Origin: Rhodospirillales bacterium
GTDB taxonomy: Bacteria; Pseudomonadota; Alphaproteobacteria; UBA828
Direction: 5' to 3'
Length of the DNA stretch: 40,224 nucleotides
Assembly: GCA_028818855.1 (NCBI GenBank)
Contig: JAPPMY010000203.1
Coordinates: 1 to 40,224 of the forward strand
In this document: in pieces, positions 7,741-18,457 of the stretch
Numbering within the stretch: the stretch's first letter is position 1
How the letters are laid out: each line of letters starts with the position of its first letter
Made by a program: the position numbers and the translations under genes
Notes under the pieces: generated by a model
Databases searched by the model: none
What the model saw: only the letters and a program-made list of their open reading frames with translations
Told to the model about the DNA's origin: nothing

Positions 7741-8826
7741 ATGAAGGTATCGACGTTCGCGGCCGGCGCACTGGCGCTCGGCATCAGTGCGATCATCGGG
7801 GCGACGGCCGGGCCGGCCCTTGCCGCCGACAAGCTCTTGGGCGTGAGCTGGCAGCACTTCCGCGAGGAACGCTGGAAGAAGTACGACGAAGCCTGCATGC
7901 TGGATCAGCTCAAGAAGTACCCCGATTGGGATTACATCTCGACGGATGCGAACGCGTCGGCAGAGAAGCAGAGCGCCGACATCGAGACGCTGATCAGCCG
8001 CGGCGTAGACGTTCTCCTCATCATCCCCTACTCGACCGACGCGGTGAAACCAGCAGCGCAGATGGCGCTCGCCAACGGCATTCCCACGATTGGCTATGAC
8101 GTCCAGGTTGAGGAGGAGGGCGTCTTCTACCTCAGCTTCGACAACGCTGAGGTCGGGCGCATCCAGGCCCGCGGCGTGGTCGATGTCGTGGACAAGGGCC
8201 GCTTCGCTTACATCAAGGGCAGCCCCACCATGGAGATCACCGAGTTCGTCTGGGGCGGGCAGGTGGAGATCCTGACCCCGTACATCGAGCGGGGCGACAT
8301 CGAGATTGTCTGCGAGCTCTATTCCGATGGCTGGCTGCCGGAGAACGCGCAGGTCAACATGGAGCAGTGCCTGACCGCGAACAACAACATGGTCGACGCC
8401 GTGGTCGCCTCCAACGACGGCACCGCCGGCGGTGTGGTGGCGGCTCTCGCCTCCCAGGGGCTCGCCGGCAACATCCCGGTCTCCGGCCAGGACGGCGACA
8501 TCGCGGCGCTCAACCGCATCGCCAAGGGCTACCAGACGGTCAGTGCCTGGAAGAACGCTTGCGACCTCGGTCGCGCCGGCGTGGATATCGCGGTCGCGCT
8601 CGCCGAGGGAACGCCGCCGGACCAGATCGAGGGCGCGTCCAAGTTCTGCGGCGGCCCCAACAAGCTCTGCCAGGATGCGATCGAGCTGGCACCTGTCGCC
8701 ATCACGCGCGACAACCTGAACGTCGTGCTCGACGCCGGCTGGATCTCCAAGGAGGAGCTCTGCGCGGGCGTCGATGCAGTGCCTGAGACGGTCCACGGCA
8801 AGAACCCGCCGGCGGGCTGCGAGTAG
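7741..8826 (+). CDS. sugar ABC transporter substrate-binding protein (XylF-like)
   Basis: A 361-residue periplasmic protein. The signal peptide is residues 1-28 (cut ALA|AD). The mature part has the type I sugar-binding fold with many XylF-like stretches: GVSWQHFREERWKKY, ISRGVDVLLIIPY, LSFDNAEVGRIQA, DGWLPENAQVNME, VVASNDGTAGG and SGQDGDIAALNRIAKG. This suggests D-xylose or a related monosaccharide, but neighbouring catabolic genes do not confirm it. GGGAG lies ten bases before the ATG. It is the first transporter gene; a stable hairpin follows it before the permease gene, a common way to keep binding protein in excess. Confidence 0.92.
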   Translation: MKVSTFAAGALALGISAIIGATAGPALAADKLLGVSWQHFREERWKKYDEACMLDQLKKYPDWDYISTDANASAEKQSADIETLISRGVDVLLIIPYSTDAVKPAAQMALANGIPTIGYDVQVEEEGVFYLSFDNAEVGRIQARGVVDVVDKGRFAYIKGSPTMEITEFVWGGQVEILTPYIERGDIEIVCELYSDGWLPENAQVNMEQCLTANNNMVDAVVASNDGTAGGVVAALASQGLAGNIPVSGQDGDIAALNRIAKGYQTVSAWKNACDLGRAGVDIAVALAEGTPPDQIEGASKFCGGPNKLCQDAIELAPVAITRDNLNVVLDAGWISKEELCAGVDAVPETVHGKNPPAGCE

Positions 8827-8848
8827 GCACGTCAAGACTGTCGTGAGG

Positions 8849-8881
8849 CGCCGGCTCCGATACCGCTTGTCGGAGCCGGCG
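8849..8881 (+). terminator. intercistronic hairpin between binding-protein and permease genes
   Basis: A perfect 12-bp inverted repeat (CGCCGGCTCCGA at 8849-8860 and its complement at 8870-8881) with a 9-base loop lies 22 bases after the binding-protein stop and 31 before the permease start. No T-run follows, so it is more likely a partial terminator or an mRNA 3'-stabilising hairpin than a full intrinsic terminator. Confidence 0.7.
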
Positions 8882-8912
8882 TTCCCGGCTCGCGGGATAT
8901 GACGGGCACGTC

Positions 8913-10160
8913 ATGACTGACGGCGTCGGACCACGCTCCAGAGGAGCACGGGCCGCCGGATCGTTCCGGCGCGTGGCGGCCGTGCTCGAAATCGATGCGC
9001 GCCTTCTCGCCATGTTCGCCGTGCTGGCCGCCATCGCGGTCGGCTTCGAGTTTGCGACCGGCGGGTTCTTCCTGACCGCCCGCAACCTCTTCAACCTGTC
9101 GCTGCAGACCAGCGTCGTCGCCATCATGGCGACCGGCATGGTGCTGATCATCGTGTCGCGCCATATCGACCTCTCCGTCGGCTCCATGATGGGCCTGGCG
9201 GGCATGTTTGCGGCCGTGTTCCAGGTCTGGGTGTTTCCGGTCGGCGCCGGCTACAACTGGATCGTCACGTTGCTCATCTGCATTGCGTTCGGCGCGTTGC
9301 TGGGCGCGTTCCAGGGGTACTGGATCGCCTACCGCGCGCTGCCCTCCTTCATCGTCACGCTCGCGGGCCTGCTGGCGTGGCGCGGCGCGTCGTGGCTGAT
9401 CAGCGGCGGCGTCACCATCTCGCCCATGGACGAGACCTTCCAGAAGCTGGGCGGCGGTCTGGAGGGCACCATCGGTGAGACCTGGAGCTGGGTGGTCGGC
9501 GGTCTCGGCATCATCGGGATCGTCTTCTTCTTCGTGCAGAGCCGGCTCCGCAAGCAGCGCTACGGCTTCCGGGTGCGCCCGCTTGCGGTGGAGCTGGCAC
9601 TGATCGCCGTCGCGTGTGCGGCGGTGGTTGGCTTCGTCATGACGATGAACGCCTACCTGCACCCGATCCGCAAGACACCGCAGGGAATCCCGATCCCGGT
9701 GCTCATCCTGATCGTGATCGTGATCGTGATGAGCCTCGTCGCGCGGATCACACGCTTCGGCCGCTACGTCTACGCCATGGGCGGCAATCCCGAGGCCGCC
9801 GAGCTTGCCGGTATCGACGTCAAGAAGATGACCCTCTACATCTTCATCATCTCGGGCATTCTATGCGCGATCGCGGGCTCGGTGTCGATCGCCCGGCTCA
9901 ACGCCTCGCCCACGTCACTCGGCCAGCTCGCCGAGCTCAACGTGATCGCCGCTGCGGTGATCGGCGGCGCTTCGCTCTCCGGCGGGGTCGGCACGGTGGC
10001 AGGCGCGATCCTCGGCGCGCTCATCATGCAGAGCCTCCAGAACGGCATGCTGCTCATGGGCATCACCAGCGCGATCCAGCAGATGGTAAGCGCCGGCGTC
10101 CTGCTGCTCGCGGTCTGGTTCGACGTGGTCTATCAGAAACGGAGGTTGCTGGTGCGATGA
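8913..10160 (+). CDS. sugar ABC transporter permease (XylH-like)
   Basis: A 415-residue polytopic inner-membrane protein of the ribose/xylose permease (BPD_transp_2) family. Early segments ([20 protein letters not shown]), the conserved [20 protein letters not shown] and the late [12 protein letters not shown] and [20 protein letters not shown] motifs are all visible. About ten membrane segments can be counted. A longer central part around residues 200-260 fits XylH rather than the shorter RbsC. A run of alternating Ile/Val ([10 protein letters not shown]) is coded by a small GATCGT repeat. Its stop overlaps the ATPase start as ATGA. Confidence 0.92.
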   Translation: MTDGVGPRSRGARAAGSFRRVAAVLEIDARLLAMFAVLAAIAVGFEFATGGFFLTARNLFNLSLQTSVVAIMATGMVLIIVSRHIDLSVGSMMGLAGMFAAVFQVWVFPVGAGYNWIVTLLICIAFGALLGAFQGYWIAYRALPSFIVTLAGLLAWRGASWLISGGVTISPMDETFQKLGGGLEGTIGETWSWVVGGLGIIGIVFFFVQSRLRKQRYGFRVRPLAVELALIAVACAAVVGFVMTMNAYLHPIRKTPQGIPIPVLILIVIVIVMSLVARITRFGRYVYAMGGNPEAAELAGIDVKKMTLYIFIISGILCAIAGSVSIARLNASPTSLGQLAELNVIAAAVIGGASLSGGVGTVAGAILGALIMQSLQNGMLLMGITSAIQQMVSAGVLLLAVWFDVVYQKRRLLVR

Positions 10161-10939
10161 GCGACGAGGCTGCGCCGCTGGTCCAGATGTCGGGCATCGA
10201 CAAGTCGTTCGGCGGCCTGCGCGCCCTGGCCGACGTGAGCGTCGACCTATTCCCCGGAGAGGTGGTCGGCATCGTCGGCCACAACGGCGCCGGCAAGTCC
10301 ACGCTCATCAAGATTCTCTCGGGCGCGCTCCGGCGCGATTCGGGAGAAATCCGCATCGAGGGCACGTTGGCCGACATCAATAACCCGCGCGATGCCCGCG
10401 CGCTCGGTATCGAGACCATCTATCAGACGCTGGCACTCGCCGACAATCTGGACGCGTCCGCCAATATCTTCCTCGGGCGCGAGCTTCTGACCAAGGCGCG
10501 CACGCTCAACGAAGAGGCGATGGCGAGCGAGATTCAGGGCGTGCTGGAGCGCCTGCAGATCAAGATCCCGTCGATCCGGGAGCCGGTGATCAATCTCTCC
10601 GGCGGCCAGCGTCAGGCGGTCGCGATCGGGCGCGCCATCTACTTCAACGCGAGAATCCTGATCATGGACGAGCCGACGGCGGCGCTCGGCCCGCAGGAGA
10701 CCCGCATGGTCGGCGACCTGATCAAGCGGCTGAAGTCGGAGGGGATCGGCATCTTCCTCATCAGCCACGACATCCACGACGTCTTCGATCTCTCCGACCG
10801 CATCACCGTTCTCAACGGCGGCAAGGTGGTCGACACCGTGCGCACGCAGGATGTGACGAAGGACCAGGTGCTCGGCATGATCATCCTCGGCAAGCGGATC
10901 GAGGAAGAGACCGAGGAGGACCTCGCCAGCCTGCATTGA
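10157..10939 (+). CDS. sugar ABC transporter ATP-binding protein, single NBD
   Basis: A 260-residue ATPase with one nucleotide-binding domain. Walker [10 protein letters not shown] is at 41-49, signature LSGGQ at 147-151, Walker B ILIMDE at 167-172 and the switch His at 204 (SHD). Classical XylG/RbsA proteins carry two such domains in about 500 residues; this belongs to the half-size type, which must dimerise. It is translationally coupled to the permease (4-bp overlap) and ends 17 bp from the convergent tag gene. It energises uptake by the preceding binding protein and permease. Confidence 0.93.
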   Translation: MSDEAAPLVQMSGIDKSFGGLRALADVSVDLFPGEVVGIVGHNGAGKSTLIKILSGALRRDSGEIRIEGTLADINNPRDARALGIETIYQTLALADNLDASANIFLGRELLTKARTLNEEAMASEIQGVLERLQIKIPSIREPVINLSGGQRQAVAIGRAIYFNARILIMDEPTAALGPQETRMVGDLIKRLKSEGIGIFLISHDIHDVFDLSDRITVLNGGKVVDTVRTQDVTKDQVLGMIILGKRIEEETEEDLASLH

Positions 10940-10956
10940 CCGGCGTTCTGACGGCG

Positions 10957-11502
10957 TTACCGGGTGGAGGCGCGCAGCCAGGGCGGCTCCTGCTCGAGGA
11001 TCTCGGCGTAGACCGGGCAGTCGGGCCGGTGGGCGCCCTCGAGGTAGCCGGTCGACAGCAGGAACTCGCGGCAGATCTCGCCGCCCGTGAACTTGAAGTG
11101 AGCCTTGAAGAGCTTCACCCATTCGCCGTGAGGCCGGGGATGGTGGGCGTCGAGCCATGCCCCGAAAGAGCCGTGGGACGCCTGCAACGCCTGAACGCGC
11201 CGGGCGTTCTCGATCGCGGCATCCACCTTGAGCCGGTTGCGGATGATGCCCGCATCGGCGAGCAGGCGTGCCCGCGCCGCATCGTCGTACGCTGCGACCT
11301 GCGCAATCTCGAAACCCTCGAAGGCCGCGGTGAAGGCTTCGCGCTTCTTCAGGATCGTGAGCCAGGAAAGCCCGGCCTGATTGATCTCCAGCACGAGGCG
11401 CTCGAACAGGCGGTCGTCGTCCCGCACGGGAAAGCCGTATTCCCGGTCGTGATAGGGGCCGTGAAAGGGGTGCCCGGGGGCAATGTCGCAATAGCTCGTC
11501 AC
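10957..11502 (-). CDS. tag: DNA-3-methyladenine glycosylase I
   Basis: A 181-residue base-excision repair enzyme that removes 3-methyladenine from alkylated DNA. It has the TagA pattern: zinc ligands C5 and H18 (GPYHDREYG) at the N-terminus and the His-x3-Cys pair (HRPDC) near the C-terminus, the LEINQAGLSWLTILKKRE helix with its substrate-pocket Glu, and AGIIRNRLK. The start is the GTG at 11502, which places C5 where E. coli Tag has C4; the open frame further upstream overlaps the DUF1467 gene and is not used. It is the last gene of the long nuo-to-tag unit, 17 bp after the DUF1467 gene. Confidence 0.9.
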   Translation of the reverse strand: MTSYCDIAPGHPFHGPYHDREYGFPVRDDDRLFERLVLEINQAGLSWLTILKKREAFTAAFEGFEIAQVAAYDDAARARLLADAGIIRNRLKVDAAIENARRVQALQASHGSFGAWLDAHHPRPHGEWVKLFKAHFKFTGGEICREFLLSTGYLEGAHRPDCPVYAEILEQEPPWLRASTR

Positions 11503-11519
11503 GGAACCCTGCTCCGCGC

Positions 11520-11762
11520 CTATTCGGCGAAGGTTTCCATCGAGAGCCAGCCCGCGTCGACGACGCCGACGATGGCGCCGGTGATCACGCCGCCAGCCAC
11601 GGTGGCAATCGCCGCCTTGCGCCAGAGCCGCGGGCGTTGGGGCGCGCCCGGTGCGTGGCCGGGCTCGGGGTTCTCGATGGACTTGATCCCGAACGGCAGC
11701 GCGACGAAGAACGAGAGCCACCAGGCAATCACGAAGACGACGATGATGCCGAAGGCGTCCAC
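11520..11762 (-). CDS. DUF1467 family small membrane protein
   Basis: An 80-residue protein with two membrane segments: an N-terminal one (IIVVFVIAWWLSFFVALPFG) and a second near residues 50-68 (AAIATVAGGVITGAIVGVV). The short hydrophilic loop carries PGAPQRPRLWRKA. The pattern matches DUF1467, an alphaproteobacterial family commonly found after methylmalonyl-CoA epimerase. The start is a GTG at 11762, nine bases after the mce stop. No function is known. Confidence 0.85.
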   Translation of the reverse strand: MDAFGIIVVFVIAWWLSFFVALPFGIKSIENPEPGHAPGAPQRPRLWRKAAIATVAGGVITGAIVGVVDAGWLSMETFAE

Positions 11763-11771
11763 GGCGACGCC

Positions 11772-12176
11772 TCAGACCTGCTCCAGCTCGATCAGCGTGC
11801 CGCAGAAATCCTTGGGATGGAGGAAGAGAACGGGCTTGCCGTGGGCGCCCGTGCGGGGCTCGCCGTCGCCCAGCACGCGCGCGCCCTCCGCAACCAGGCG
11901 ATCGCGCGCCGCAACAATATCATCCACCTCGTAGCAGACATGGTGAACCCCGCCCGCCGGATTCTTGGCCAAGAAACCCGCGATCGGCGAGCCGTCACCG
12001 AGCGGATGCAGCAATTCGAGCTTGGTGTTGGGCAGCACGACGAAGACCGTCGTCACGCCATGCTCCGGGAGATCCAGAGGGGCGGAGACCTCGGCGCCCA
12101 GCGTCCCGCGATAGAGCGCGCTCGCCGCCGCAAGGTCGGGCACGGCGATGGCGACATGGTTCAAGCGTCCGATCAT
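11772..12176 (-). CDS. mce: methylmalonyl-CoA epimerase
   Basis: A 134-residue VOC-fold enzyme that interconverts (R)- and (S)-methylmalonyl-CoA in propionyl-CoA breakdown. The start MIGRLNHVAIAVPDL contributes metal ligand H7. ELLHPLG, GGVHHVCYEVDD and the C-terminal KDFCGTLIELEQV match the family closely. Length is typical. It follows rnj by 13 bp and precedes DUF1467 by nine. The mutase and carboxylase of the pathway are not in this window. Confidence 0.93.
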   Translation of the reverse strand: MIGRLNHVAIAVPDLAAASALYRGTLGAEVSAPLDLPEHGVTTVFVVLPNTKLELLHPLGDGSPIAGFLAKNPAGGVHHVCYEVDDIVAARDRLVAEGARVLGDGEPRTGAHGKPVLFLHPKDFCGTLIELEQV

Positions 12177-12189
12177 GGTCCGCCCCCGC

Positions 12190-13875
12190 TCATCCTGGCA
12201 CGCGTGCGATCTGCACGTCGATCACCGGGCGCTTGCCGTAGCCGTTTCGCACCGCGCGACGGATGGCGCGGCGCGCCGCCTCCTCGATTGCGCTCTCGTT
12301 GCGTGCCTGGGCGCGGGGCAGCGAGTCCACCGCATCCGCCACGTCCGCGGCAATCGCCTCCCGCTCCCCCTGCTGGTCGTCCGCGTCCAGAACGCCGCGC
12401 CCGGAGACGATGGGCGACACGAGGGTTCGCCCGCTGCGGTCGACGATGACCGAAACGAAGATCGCCCCGTTGTGCATCAGCTTGCGTCGCGCGCTGATCG
12501 AGACATGATCGGTCGCGACGATCTGCCCTCCGTCCAGCGCGAGGCGGCCGGCCGGCGCGCGGCCGACGATGGAAGCCTCGCCCGGCGCGAGCCGCAGCAG
12601 ATCGCCGTTCTCGACGAAGACCGGCTCGGGCACCTGCAGCGCGCGGGCGAGCGCCCCGTGGGCTTGCATGTGCCGCGCCTCGCCATGAACCGGCACCGCG
12701 ATCTGCGGTCTGATCCACTGGTACATCTGCCGAAGCTCGCCCCTGCAGGGATGGCCGGAGACGTGCACGTCCGCGTCCGTCTCCGTGATGACCTCGATGC
12801 CGCGCCGCAGGAGCCGGTTGTGAAGATTGCCGATGGTGCGCTCGTTGCCGGGAATGATCTTCGACGAGAAGATCACCGTATCGCCTTCCCCGAGGCTCAC
12901 ACGCGGGTGGCTGTCGCCGGCGATGCGGGACATTGCCGCGCGCGGCTCGCCCTGGCAGCCGGTGCAGAGATAGAGCGCCTGGCTTCCGTGAAGCGGCGCC
13001 CCCTCGTCCTCGTTGAGCAGCCGGATGTCGTCAAGGTAGCCGCAGGCGCGCGCCGCACGCACGTAGCGTTGCAGGGAACGGCCGACCAGCACCGGCTCCC
13101 GCCCGGCGTCCCGCGCGGCGAGCGCAACGGATTCGAGACGGGCGACGTTGGAAGCGAAGAGGGTGACGGCGATGCCGTTCTCACGCTCGGCGACGAGGCG
13201 GGCCAGCGTCCGGCGCACGTCGCCCTCCGAACCCGATTCGCCCTCCACCGTCGCATTGGTCGAATCGCCGACCAGCGCGAGCACGCCCGCCTCGCCTGCC
13301 CGCCGCAGCGCAGCCTCGTCAAGAGGGTCGCCCACCAGCGGGTCGGGGTCGATCTTCCAGTCGCCGGTGTGCATGACACGCCCGTAGGGCGTCTCGATCA
13401 GCAGCGCGTTGGGCTCGGGGATCGAATGCGTGAGGGAGATGAACGTGAGCACGAAGGGCCCGAGCTCGAGCCGGCCGGAGAGCGGCACCTCGGTCAGCGG
13501 AACCTCGGATAGCAGCCCCTCGTCGCGCAGCTTCTCCCGCAGCACGGCGGCGGCGAACGGTGTCGCGTACACAGGGCAGCGGAGCCTCGGCCAGAGATAG
13601 GCGACCGCGCCCAGGTGATCCTCATGGGCATGGGTCAGCACGATGGCCAGCAGGTCCTCATTGCGCTCTTCGATGAACGCCGGGTCCGGCATGACCACGT
13701 CGATCCCCGGCAGCGTGTCGCCGGCAAAGGTGATGCCGAGATCGACCATCAACCACGCGCCGTCACAGGCGTAGAGGTTGAGGTTCATGCCGATCTCCCC
13801 TGCCCCGCCGAGGGGCAGGAAGTGCAGCGCGTCGCGCTGGACGTTGGGCATCGCCGCAGGCGGGGTCGCGTTCAT
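12190..13875 (-). CDS. rnj: ribonuclease J
   Basis: A 561-residue metallo-beta-lactamase/beta-CASP nuclease with endo- and 5'-exoribonuclease activity in RNA turnover. The metal motif THAHEDH lies at 81-87 with further ligands in HTGDWKID. The beta-CASP part ([29 protein letters not shown]) and the [12 protein letters not shown] motif follow, then the small C-terminal domain. Length matches alphaproteobacterial RNase J. Its ATG overlaps the coaX stop (ATGA). Confidence 0.94.
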   Translation of the reverse strand: MNATPPAAMPNVQRDALHFLPLGGAGEIGMNLNLYACDGAWLMVDLGITFAGDTLPGIDVVMPDPAFIEERNEDLLAIVLTHAHEDHLGAVAYLWPRLRCPVYATPFAAAVLREKLRDEGLLSEVPLTEVPLSGRLELGPFVLTFISLTHSIPEPNALLIETPYGRVMHTGDWKIDPDPLVGDPLDEAALRRAGEAGVLALVGDSTNATVEGESGSEGDVRRTLARLVAERENGIAVTLFASNVARLESVALAARDAGREPVLVGRSLQRYVRAARACGYLDDIRLLNEDEGAPLHGSQALYLCTGCQGEPRAAMSRIAGDSHPRVSLGEGDTVIFSSKIIPGNERTIGNLHNRLLRRGIEVITETDADVHVSGHPCRGELRQMYQWIRPQIAVPVHGEARHMQAHGALARALQVPEPVFVENGDLLRLAPGEASIVGRAPAGRLALDGGQIVATDHVSISARRKLMHNGAIFVSVIVDRSGRTLVSPIVSGRGVLDADDQQGEREAIAADVADAVDSLPRAQARNESAIEEAARRAIRRAVRNGYGKRPVIDVQIARVPG

Positions 13876-14663
13876 CCCGCCCGCCGATTGCGACGGTGCA
13901 CCTCGCGCAGACCCCGGATCGTCAGATCGGGATCGACCGCGTCGATGGCTGCCGTGGCGTTACCGAAGAGGCCGGACAGCCCGCCGGTCGCGACGGTCGT
14001 GACGGGTTCCGCAATCTCGGCCTTCATGCGGGCGACGATCCCCTCGATCAGCCCCACGTAACCCCAGTAGATGCCGGACTGCATGGCCGGCACGGTCGCC
14101 CGGCCGATCACGCTCTCGGGGCGCTTGACGGCGATGCGCGGCAGCTGCGCCGCAGCCTGGTGCAACGCCTCCAGCGAGAGCGCGATGCCCGGCGAGATGA
14201 TGCCGCCCTCGTAGGCGCCCTCGGCGCTCACGGAGTCGAAGGTGGTCGCAGTGCCGAAATCCAGCACGATCAATGCGCCCGGATGGCGGATGTGCGCGCC
14301 CACCGCGTTGACCAGACGGTCGGCCCCCACTTCGTTGGGGTTCGGCACGTTTATGACGATGCCGAGGTCGACCCCCGGTTCGCCGACGACCCGCGCCTCG
14401 CAGCCGCAATGGTCGATGCAGAGAGACCTGAGCGCGCCGATCCCTTGCGGCACGACACTGGAGACAATGGCGTCCTCGATGTCGGCGAGGCCGAGGCCCG
14501 CCTGCGCCAGGAGCTGCCCCAGCCAGACCGCGTACTCGTCGCTGGTCCGCCTCGCGTCGGTCATGGCCCGCCATTGGCCGAGCGGCGCCTCGTCGCCGTC
14601 ACCGCCGCCCTCGAAGACGGCGAACACCGTGTTCGTGTTTCCGGCGTCAACCGCGAGCAGCAT
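13872..14663 (-). CDS. coaX: type III pantothenate kinase
   Basis: A 263-residue kinase for the first step of coenzyme A synthesis. The ASKHA-fold motifs are clear: [12 protein letters not shown] at the start, [27 protein letters not shown], and [15 protein letters not shown]. The start is the ATG at 14663 ([11 protein letters not shown]); a frame open ten codons further upstream lies inside birA. It overlaps birA by 17 bp and rnj by 4 bp. The type III enzyme is expected to use a monovalent cation and to resist CoA feedback. Confidence 0.95.
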   Translation of the reverse strand: MLLAVDAGNTNTVFAVFEGGGDGDEAPLGQWRAMTDARRTSDEYAVWLGQLLAQAGLGLADIEDAIVSSVVPQGIGALRSLCIDHCGCEARVVGEPGVDLGIVINVPNPNEVGADRLVNAVGAHIRHPGALIVLDFGTATTFDSVSAEGAYEGGIISPGIALSLEALHQAAAQLPRIAVKRPESVIGRATVPAMQSGIYWGYVGLIEGIVARMKAEIAEPVTTVATGGLSGLFGNATAAIDAVDPDLTIRGLREVHRRNRRAG

Positions 14664-15426
14664 GCGCAGTCCCCGCGTCGCCGAAGTAGACATCGCCCGC
14701 CGAAATGGAGCGACTGTCCGCTCCCTCGCGCGCCAGCATCAGTGCGCCTTCCTCGTCGAGCCCCTCGAACGTGCCGGTCAGCTTCTCGCCGCCGCCTGCG
14801 ACCGTCACCGGGCCGCCCAGCCCGTGCGCACGACCGAGCCATGCGCGTCGCACTGCCATGAAACCCTGCGTCTCCCACTCGGATCGCCGTCGCGTCAGCG
14901 CCGTGAGCAGCGGCGGCAACGCATCTTCCGGCGCAACCGCCGGGGCGCCGGCGGCGACGAGGCTCGTCGACGGGACCGGCCCCTCTAGTCCGGGATGCCC
15001 AACGAGGTTCACGCCGATGCCCAGCACCACCCAGTCCACGCGCCCATCCGATCGCAGCGCCGATTCCAGCAGGATACCGGCAACCTTTCCGCCGTCCACG
15101 AGGATGTCGTTCGGCCACTTGCACCGCGCCCGGCCCGGCAGGAGCCCGTCCACGAGGTCCAGGACGGCGAGCGCGGCAACGAACGAGAGCTGCGCCACGC
15201 GTCGGGCTTCGCAGGAGGGGCGAAGCAGTACCGAGAGATACAGGTTGCCGGGCGGCGATTCCCAGATGCGCCCTCGCCGGCCGCGTCCGGCGCGCTGCTG
15301 CCGCGCCCAGACGACGGTACCCTCCGGCGCGCCGGCCACCGCGCGCTCCTTAGCCTCGTCGTTGGTGCTGCCGGCCTCGTCGAGGGCGATCAGCGCGTAG
15401 TCCCGCGGCAATGCCGCCGGCGGCAT
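14647..15426 (-). CDS. birA: biotin--[acetyl-CoA-carboxylase] ligase, short (class I) form
   Basis: A 259-residue enzyme that makes biotinyl-AMP and attaches biotin to the carboxyl carrier protein. Motifs: GSTNDEAKE, the biotin loop [39 protein letters not shown] and [11 protein letters not shown], then the small C-terminal SH3-like domain. There is no N-terminal helix-turn-helix, so it is not a bio-operon repressor. The start chosen is the ATG at 15426 ([10 protein letters not shown]), 17 bp after nuoN. Placement after nuoN is usual in alphaproteobacteria. Confidence 0.93.
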   Translation of the reverse strand: MPPAALPRDYALIALDEAGSTNDEAKERAVAGAPEGTVVWARQQRAGRGRRGRIWESPPGNLYLSVLLRPSCEARRVAQLSFVAALAVLDLVDGLLPGRARCKWPNDILVDGGKVAGILLESALRSDGRVDWVVLGIGVNLVGHPGLEGPVPSTSLVAAGAPAVAPEDALPPLLTALTRRRSEWETQGFMAVRRAWLGRAHGLGGPVTVAGGGEKLTGTFEGLDEEGALMLAREGADSRSISAGDVYFGDAGTAHAARG

Positions 15427-15443
15427 GGGGAGAGGTCTCTCGG

Positions 15444-16904
15444 TCAGGGCATGAGCGCCGCGGCGGCGGCTTCCGCCCCAGCCAGGATCGGCGCCGGATA
15501 GGCGAAGAAGAGGAGCGTGATGATGCCGGTGCCTGCGAGCACGGCGGAAAGCTCCACGCCGACCGGGCGGTCGAACCCGTCCGTCGGCTGGTCGAAATAC
15601 ATCACCTTGACGATCCGGATGTAGTAATAGGCGCCGACGACGCTCGCCAGCACGCCGAAGATGGCGAGCCCGTAGAGCCCCTCGTCGACCGCTGCCAGGA
15701 ACACGTAGAGCTTGCCGAAGAAGCCGGCGAGCGGCGGGATCCCCGCCATCGAGAACATGAAGATCGCCAGCGCAAGAGCCAGCGGCGGGTTGGTCTTGGA
15801 GAGGCCGGAGAGGTCGCTGATCTCCTCGACCATCTGGCCCCGCTGGCGCATGGCAAGGATGCAGGCGAAGCCGCCGAGCGTCATCACCATGTAGATCAGC
15901 ATGTAGACGAGCACGCCCCGGATGCCTTCGGGCGTGCCCGCCGAGAGACCGACCAGCGCATAGCCGACGTGGCCGATGGAGCTGTAGGCCATCAGTCGCT
16001 TGATGTTCTTCTGGCCGATGGCAGCGAAGGCGCCGAGCCCCATGGAAGCCACCGAGACGAAGATCACGATCTGGTCCCACTGATCGGCAAGCTCGTGGAA
16101 GGGGCCGACGAAGACCCGGAGCAGCAACGCCATGGCGGCCACCTTGGGCGCCGCGGCGAAGAAGGCCGTGACCGGCGTGGGCGCGCCCTCGTAGACATCG
16201 GGCGTCCACATGTGGAAGGGCACCGCCGAGACCTTGAAGGCCAGCGCCGCGGCGATGAACACGAGCCCGATCAGCACGCCCGTCTCCGCCGCCACGTTGC
16301 CCGGCACGGTGGTGGCCAGCGCCTCCGCGATCCCCTCGAAGCCGGTCACGCCGGTGAAGCCGTAGACCATGGAGCAGCCGTAGAGCAGCAGGCCCGACGA
16401 GATTGCGCCCAGCACGAAATACTTGAGGCCGGCTTCGGTGGAGCGCAGCGAATCCCGGCGGAACGCAGCGACGATGTAGAGCGAGAGGCTCTGCAGCTCG
16501 AGCCCCACGTAGAGCGCGATCAGATCGTTCGCCGAGATCATCAGCAGCATGCCGAGGGTGGCGAAGACGATCAGCACCGGGAACTCGAAGCGGTTCATCC
16601 CCTCGCGTTTCACGTAGCCGATGCCGACGATGAGCGTGACCGCCGCGCCCACCAGCACCAGGCACTTCATGAAGGCGGCGAAACGGTCGACCACGAAGAG
16701 GCCGAAGAAGGTCGTCGTCCGCTCGTCGGGGAGCGCCAGCACCATGACGAAGGCGACCGCCATCGAGATGCAGGCGAGCCAGGTCATCAGCCGGGTCGAA
16801 CGGTCGCCGATGAAGACGCCCACCATCAGCAGCGTGACGGAGGCGCCTGCGAGAAAAAGCTCCGGCAGAGCGGGCAGATAGTCGGGCTCGACGAAGTTCT
16901 GCAT
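15444..16904 (-). CDS. nuoN: NADH-quinone oxidoreductase subunit N
   Basis: A 486-residue antiporter-like membrane subunit of complex I, one of three proton-channel subunits in the membrane arm. About 14 membrane segments are visible. The conserved family core includes [56 protein letters not shown] (key Lys) and [13 protein letters not shown]. Last of the nuo genes, 10 bp after nuoM. Confidence 0.96.
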   Translation of the reverse strand: MQNFVEPDYLPALPELFLAGASVTLLMVGVFIGDRSTRLMTWLACISMAVAFVMVLALPDERTTTFFGLFVVDRFAAFMKCLVLVGAAVTLIVGIGYVKREGMNRFEFPVLIVFATLGMLLMISANDLIALYVGLELQSLSLYIVAAFRRDSLRSTEAGLKYFVLGAISSGLLLYGCSMVYGFTGVTGFEGIAEALATTVPGNVAAETGVLIGLVFIAAALAFKVSAVPFHMWTPDVYEGAPTPVTAFFAAAPKVAAMALLLRVFVGPFHELADQWDQIVIFVSVASMGLGAFAAIGQKNIKRLMAYSSIGHVGYALVGLSAGTPEGIRGVLVYMLIYMVMTLGGFACILAMRQRGQMVEEISDLSGLSKTNPPLALALAIFMFSMAGIPPLAGFFGKLYVFLAAVDEGLYGLAIFGVLASVVGAYYYIRIVKVMYFDQPTDGFDRPVGVELSAVLAGTGIITLLFFAYPAPILAGAEAAAAALMP

Positions 16905-16914
16905 CGCCCGGCCC

Positions 16915-18453
16915 CTATTGCAGCGCCGCGAGTGCGGGCATCGGCGCGCTCTCGGGCCCGGCGATCGGCAGCGGCGGCGCGCCGTTCGTCTGCGCGATCA
17001 GGTTCTCGACCGAGACGTGCAGCACGTCGAGGAAGGGCTCCGGATAGAGGCCCAGCACCAGCGCGAGCGAGACCAGCGGCGCGAAGATGCCGACCTCGCG
17101 CCAGTTGAGGTCGGTGATCGACTTGAGGTTCTCCTTGGTGAGCTCGCCGAAGATCACCCGTCGGTAGAGCCAGAGCATGTAGGCTGCGCCCAGAATCACG
17201 CCGGTCAGCGCCAGCATGGCGACCCAGGTGTTGGACTGGAAGGCGCCCACCAGCACCATGAACTCGCCGACGAAGCCGCTGGTGCCGGGCAGGCCGATGG
17301 CGGCCAGCGTGAACACCATGAGCACGAAGGCGTACATCGGCATGCGGTGCACCAGCCCGCCGTAGTCCGCGATCTCGCGGGTGTGGGTGCGGTCGTAGAC
17401 GACGCCGACGCAGAGGAAGAGCGCCGCCGAGACGATGCCGTGGCTCAGCATCTGGATGATGCCGCCCTCGATGCCCTGGCCGGTGAAGGTGAAGATGCCG
17501 ATGGTGACGATCCCCATATGGGCGACCGAGGAATAGGCGATCAGCTTCTTCATGTCCTGCTGCATGAGCGCGACCAGCGAGGTGTAGATGATCGCGACCA
17601 CGCTCAGCGAATAGATGAAGGGCACGAAGAAGGCGCTCGCGTCCGGCAGCATCGGCAGCGAGAAGCGCAGGAAGCCGTAGCCGCCCATCTTCAGCAGGAT
17701 GCCGGCGAGGATCACCGAGCCCGCCGTCGGCGCCTCCACGTGGGCGTCGGGAAGCCAGGTGTGGAACGGCCACATCGGCAGCTTGACGGCGAAGGAGGCG
17801 AAGAGCGCGAGCCAGAGCCAGGTCTGCACCGCCGGCGCGAACTCGTGCACGAGCAGCATCGGGATGTCGGTGGTGCCGGCGTCGAGATACATGAAGAGGA
17901 TCGCCAGCAGGAACAGCACCGAGCCCACCAGCGTGTAGAGGAAGAACTTGAACGCCGAGTAGACCCGCCGCGCGCCGCCCCAGATGCCGATGATCAGGAA
18001 CATCGGGATCAGCTGCCCCTCGAAGAAGATGTAGAACATCACGAAGTCGAGGGAGCAGAAGACACCGACGATCAGCGTCTCCATCACCAGGAAGGCGATC
18101 ATGAATTCGCGCACGCGCGTCGCGATCGCCTCCCACGACGCGAGGATGCAGAGCGGGATCAGGAACGTGGTCAGGATCAGGAAGAAGATCGAGATCCCGT
18201 CCACGCCCAGGTGGTAGCCGATGTTGTGCTCGGGCAGCCACGGCACGAACTCGACGAACTGGAACTCCGCCGTGGACGTGTCGAAATCGGCGACGAGAAC
18301 GACGGAGAGCGCAAAGGTGACGACCGAGGTCCAGAGCGCCACGTGGCGCGCGTTGGCCGCGATCTGACGCTCGTCGCCGCGGATGAGGAGGATGAAGAAG
18401 ACCCCGGCCAGCGGCAGGAACGTGACGGTGGACAGGATCGGCCAATCGGTCAT
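16915..18453 (-). CDS. nuoM: NADH-quinone oxidoreductase subunit M
   Basis: A 512-residue antiporter-like proton-pumping subunit. Visible features are the essential Glu of the fifth helix ([13 protein letters not shown]), the Lys-bearing [20 protein letters not shown] motif, and [15 protein letters not shown]. The C-terminus carries a Pro/Ala-rich cytoplasmic tail. It lies four bases after nuoL and ten before nuoN. Confidence 0.96.
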   Translation of the reverse strand: MTDWPILSTVTFLPLAGVFFILLIRGDERQIAANARHVALWTSVVTFALSVVLVADFDTSTAEFQFVEFVPWLPEHNIGYHLGVDGISIFFLILTTFLIPLCILASWEAIATRVREFMIAFLVMETLIVGVFCSLDFVMFYIFFEGQLIPMFLIIGIWGGARRVYSAFKFFLYTLVGSVLFLLAILFMYLDAGTTDIPMLLVHEFAPAVQTWLWLALFASFAVKLPMWPFHTWLPDAHVEAPTAGSVILAGILLKMGGYGFLRFSLPMLPDASAFFVPFIYSLSVVAIIYTSLVALMQQDMKKLIAYSSVAHMGIVTIGIFTFTGQGIEGGIIQMLSHGIVSAALFLCVGVVYDRTHTREIADYGGLVHRMPMYAFVLMVFTLAAIGLPGTSGFVGEFMVLVGAFQSNTWVAMLALTGVILGAAYMLWLYRRVIFGELTKENLKSITDLNWREVGIFAPLVSLALVLGLYPEPFLDVLHVSVENLIAQTNGAPPLPIAGPESAPMPALAALQ

Positions 18454-18457
18454 GCCG

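Noticed and set aside
9706..9732. GATCGT tandem repeat as a possible regulatory or phase-variation repeat
   Set aside because: It codes for an alternating Ile/Val membrane segment in the permease. The unit is six bases long, so changes in copy number would keep the frame.
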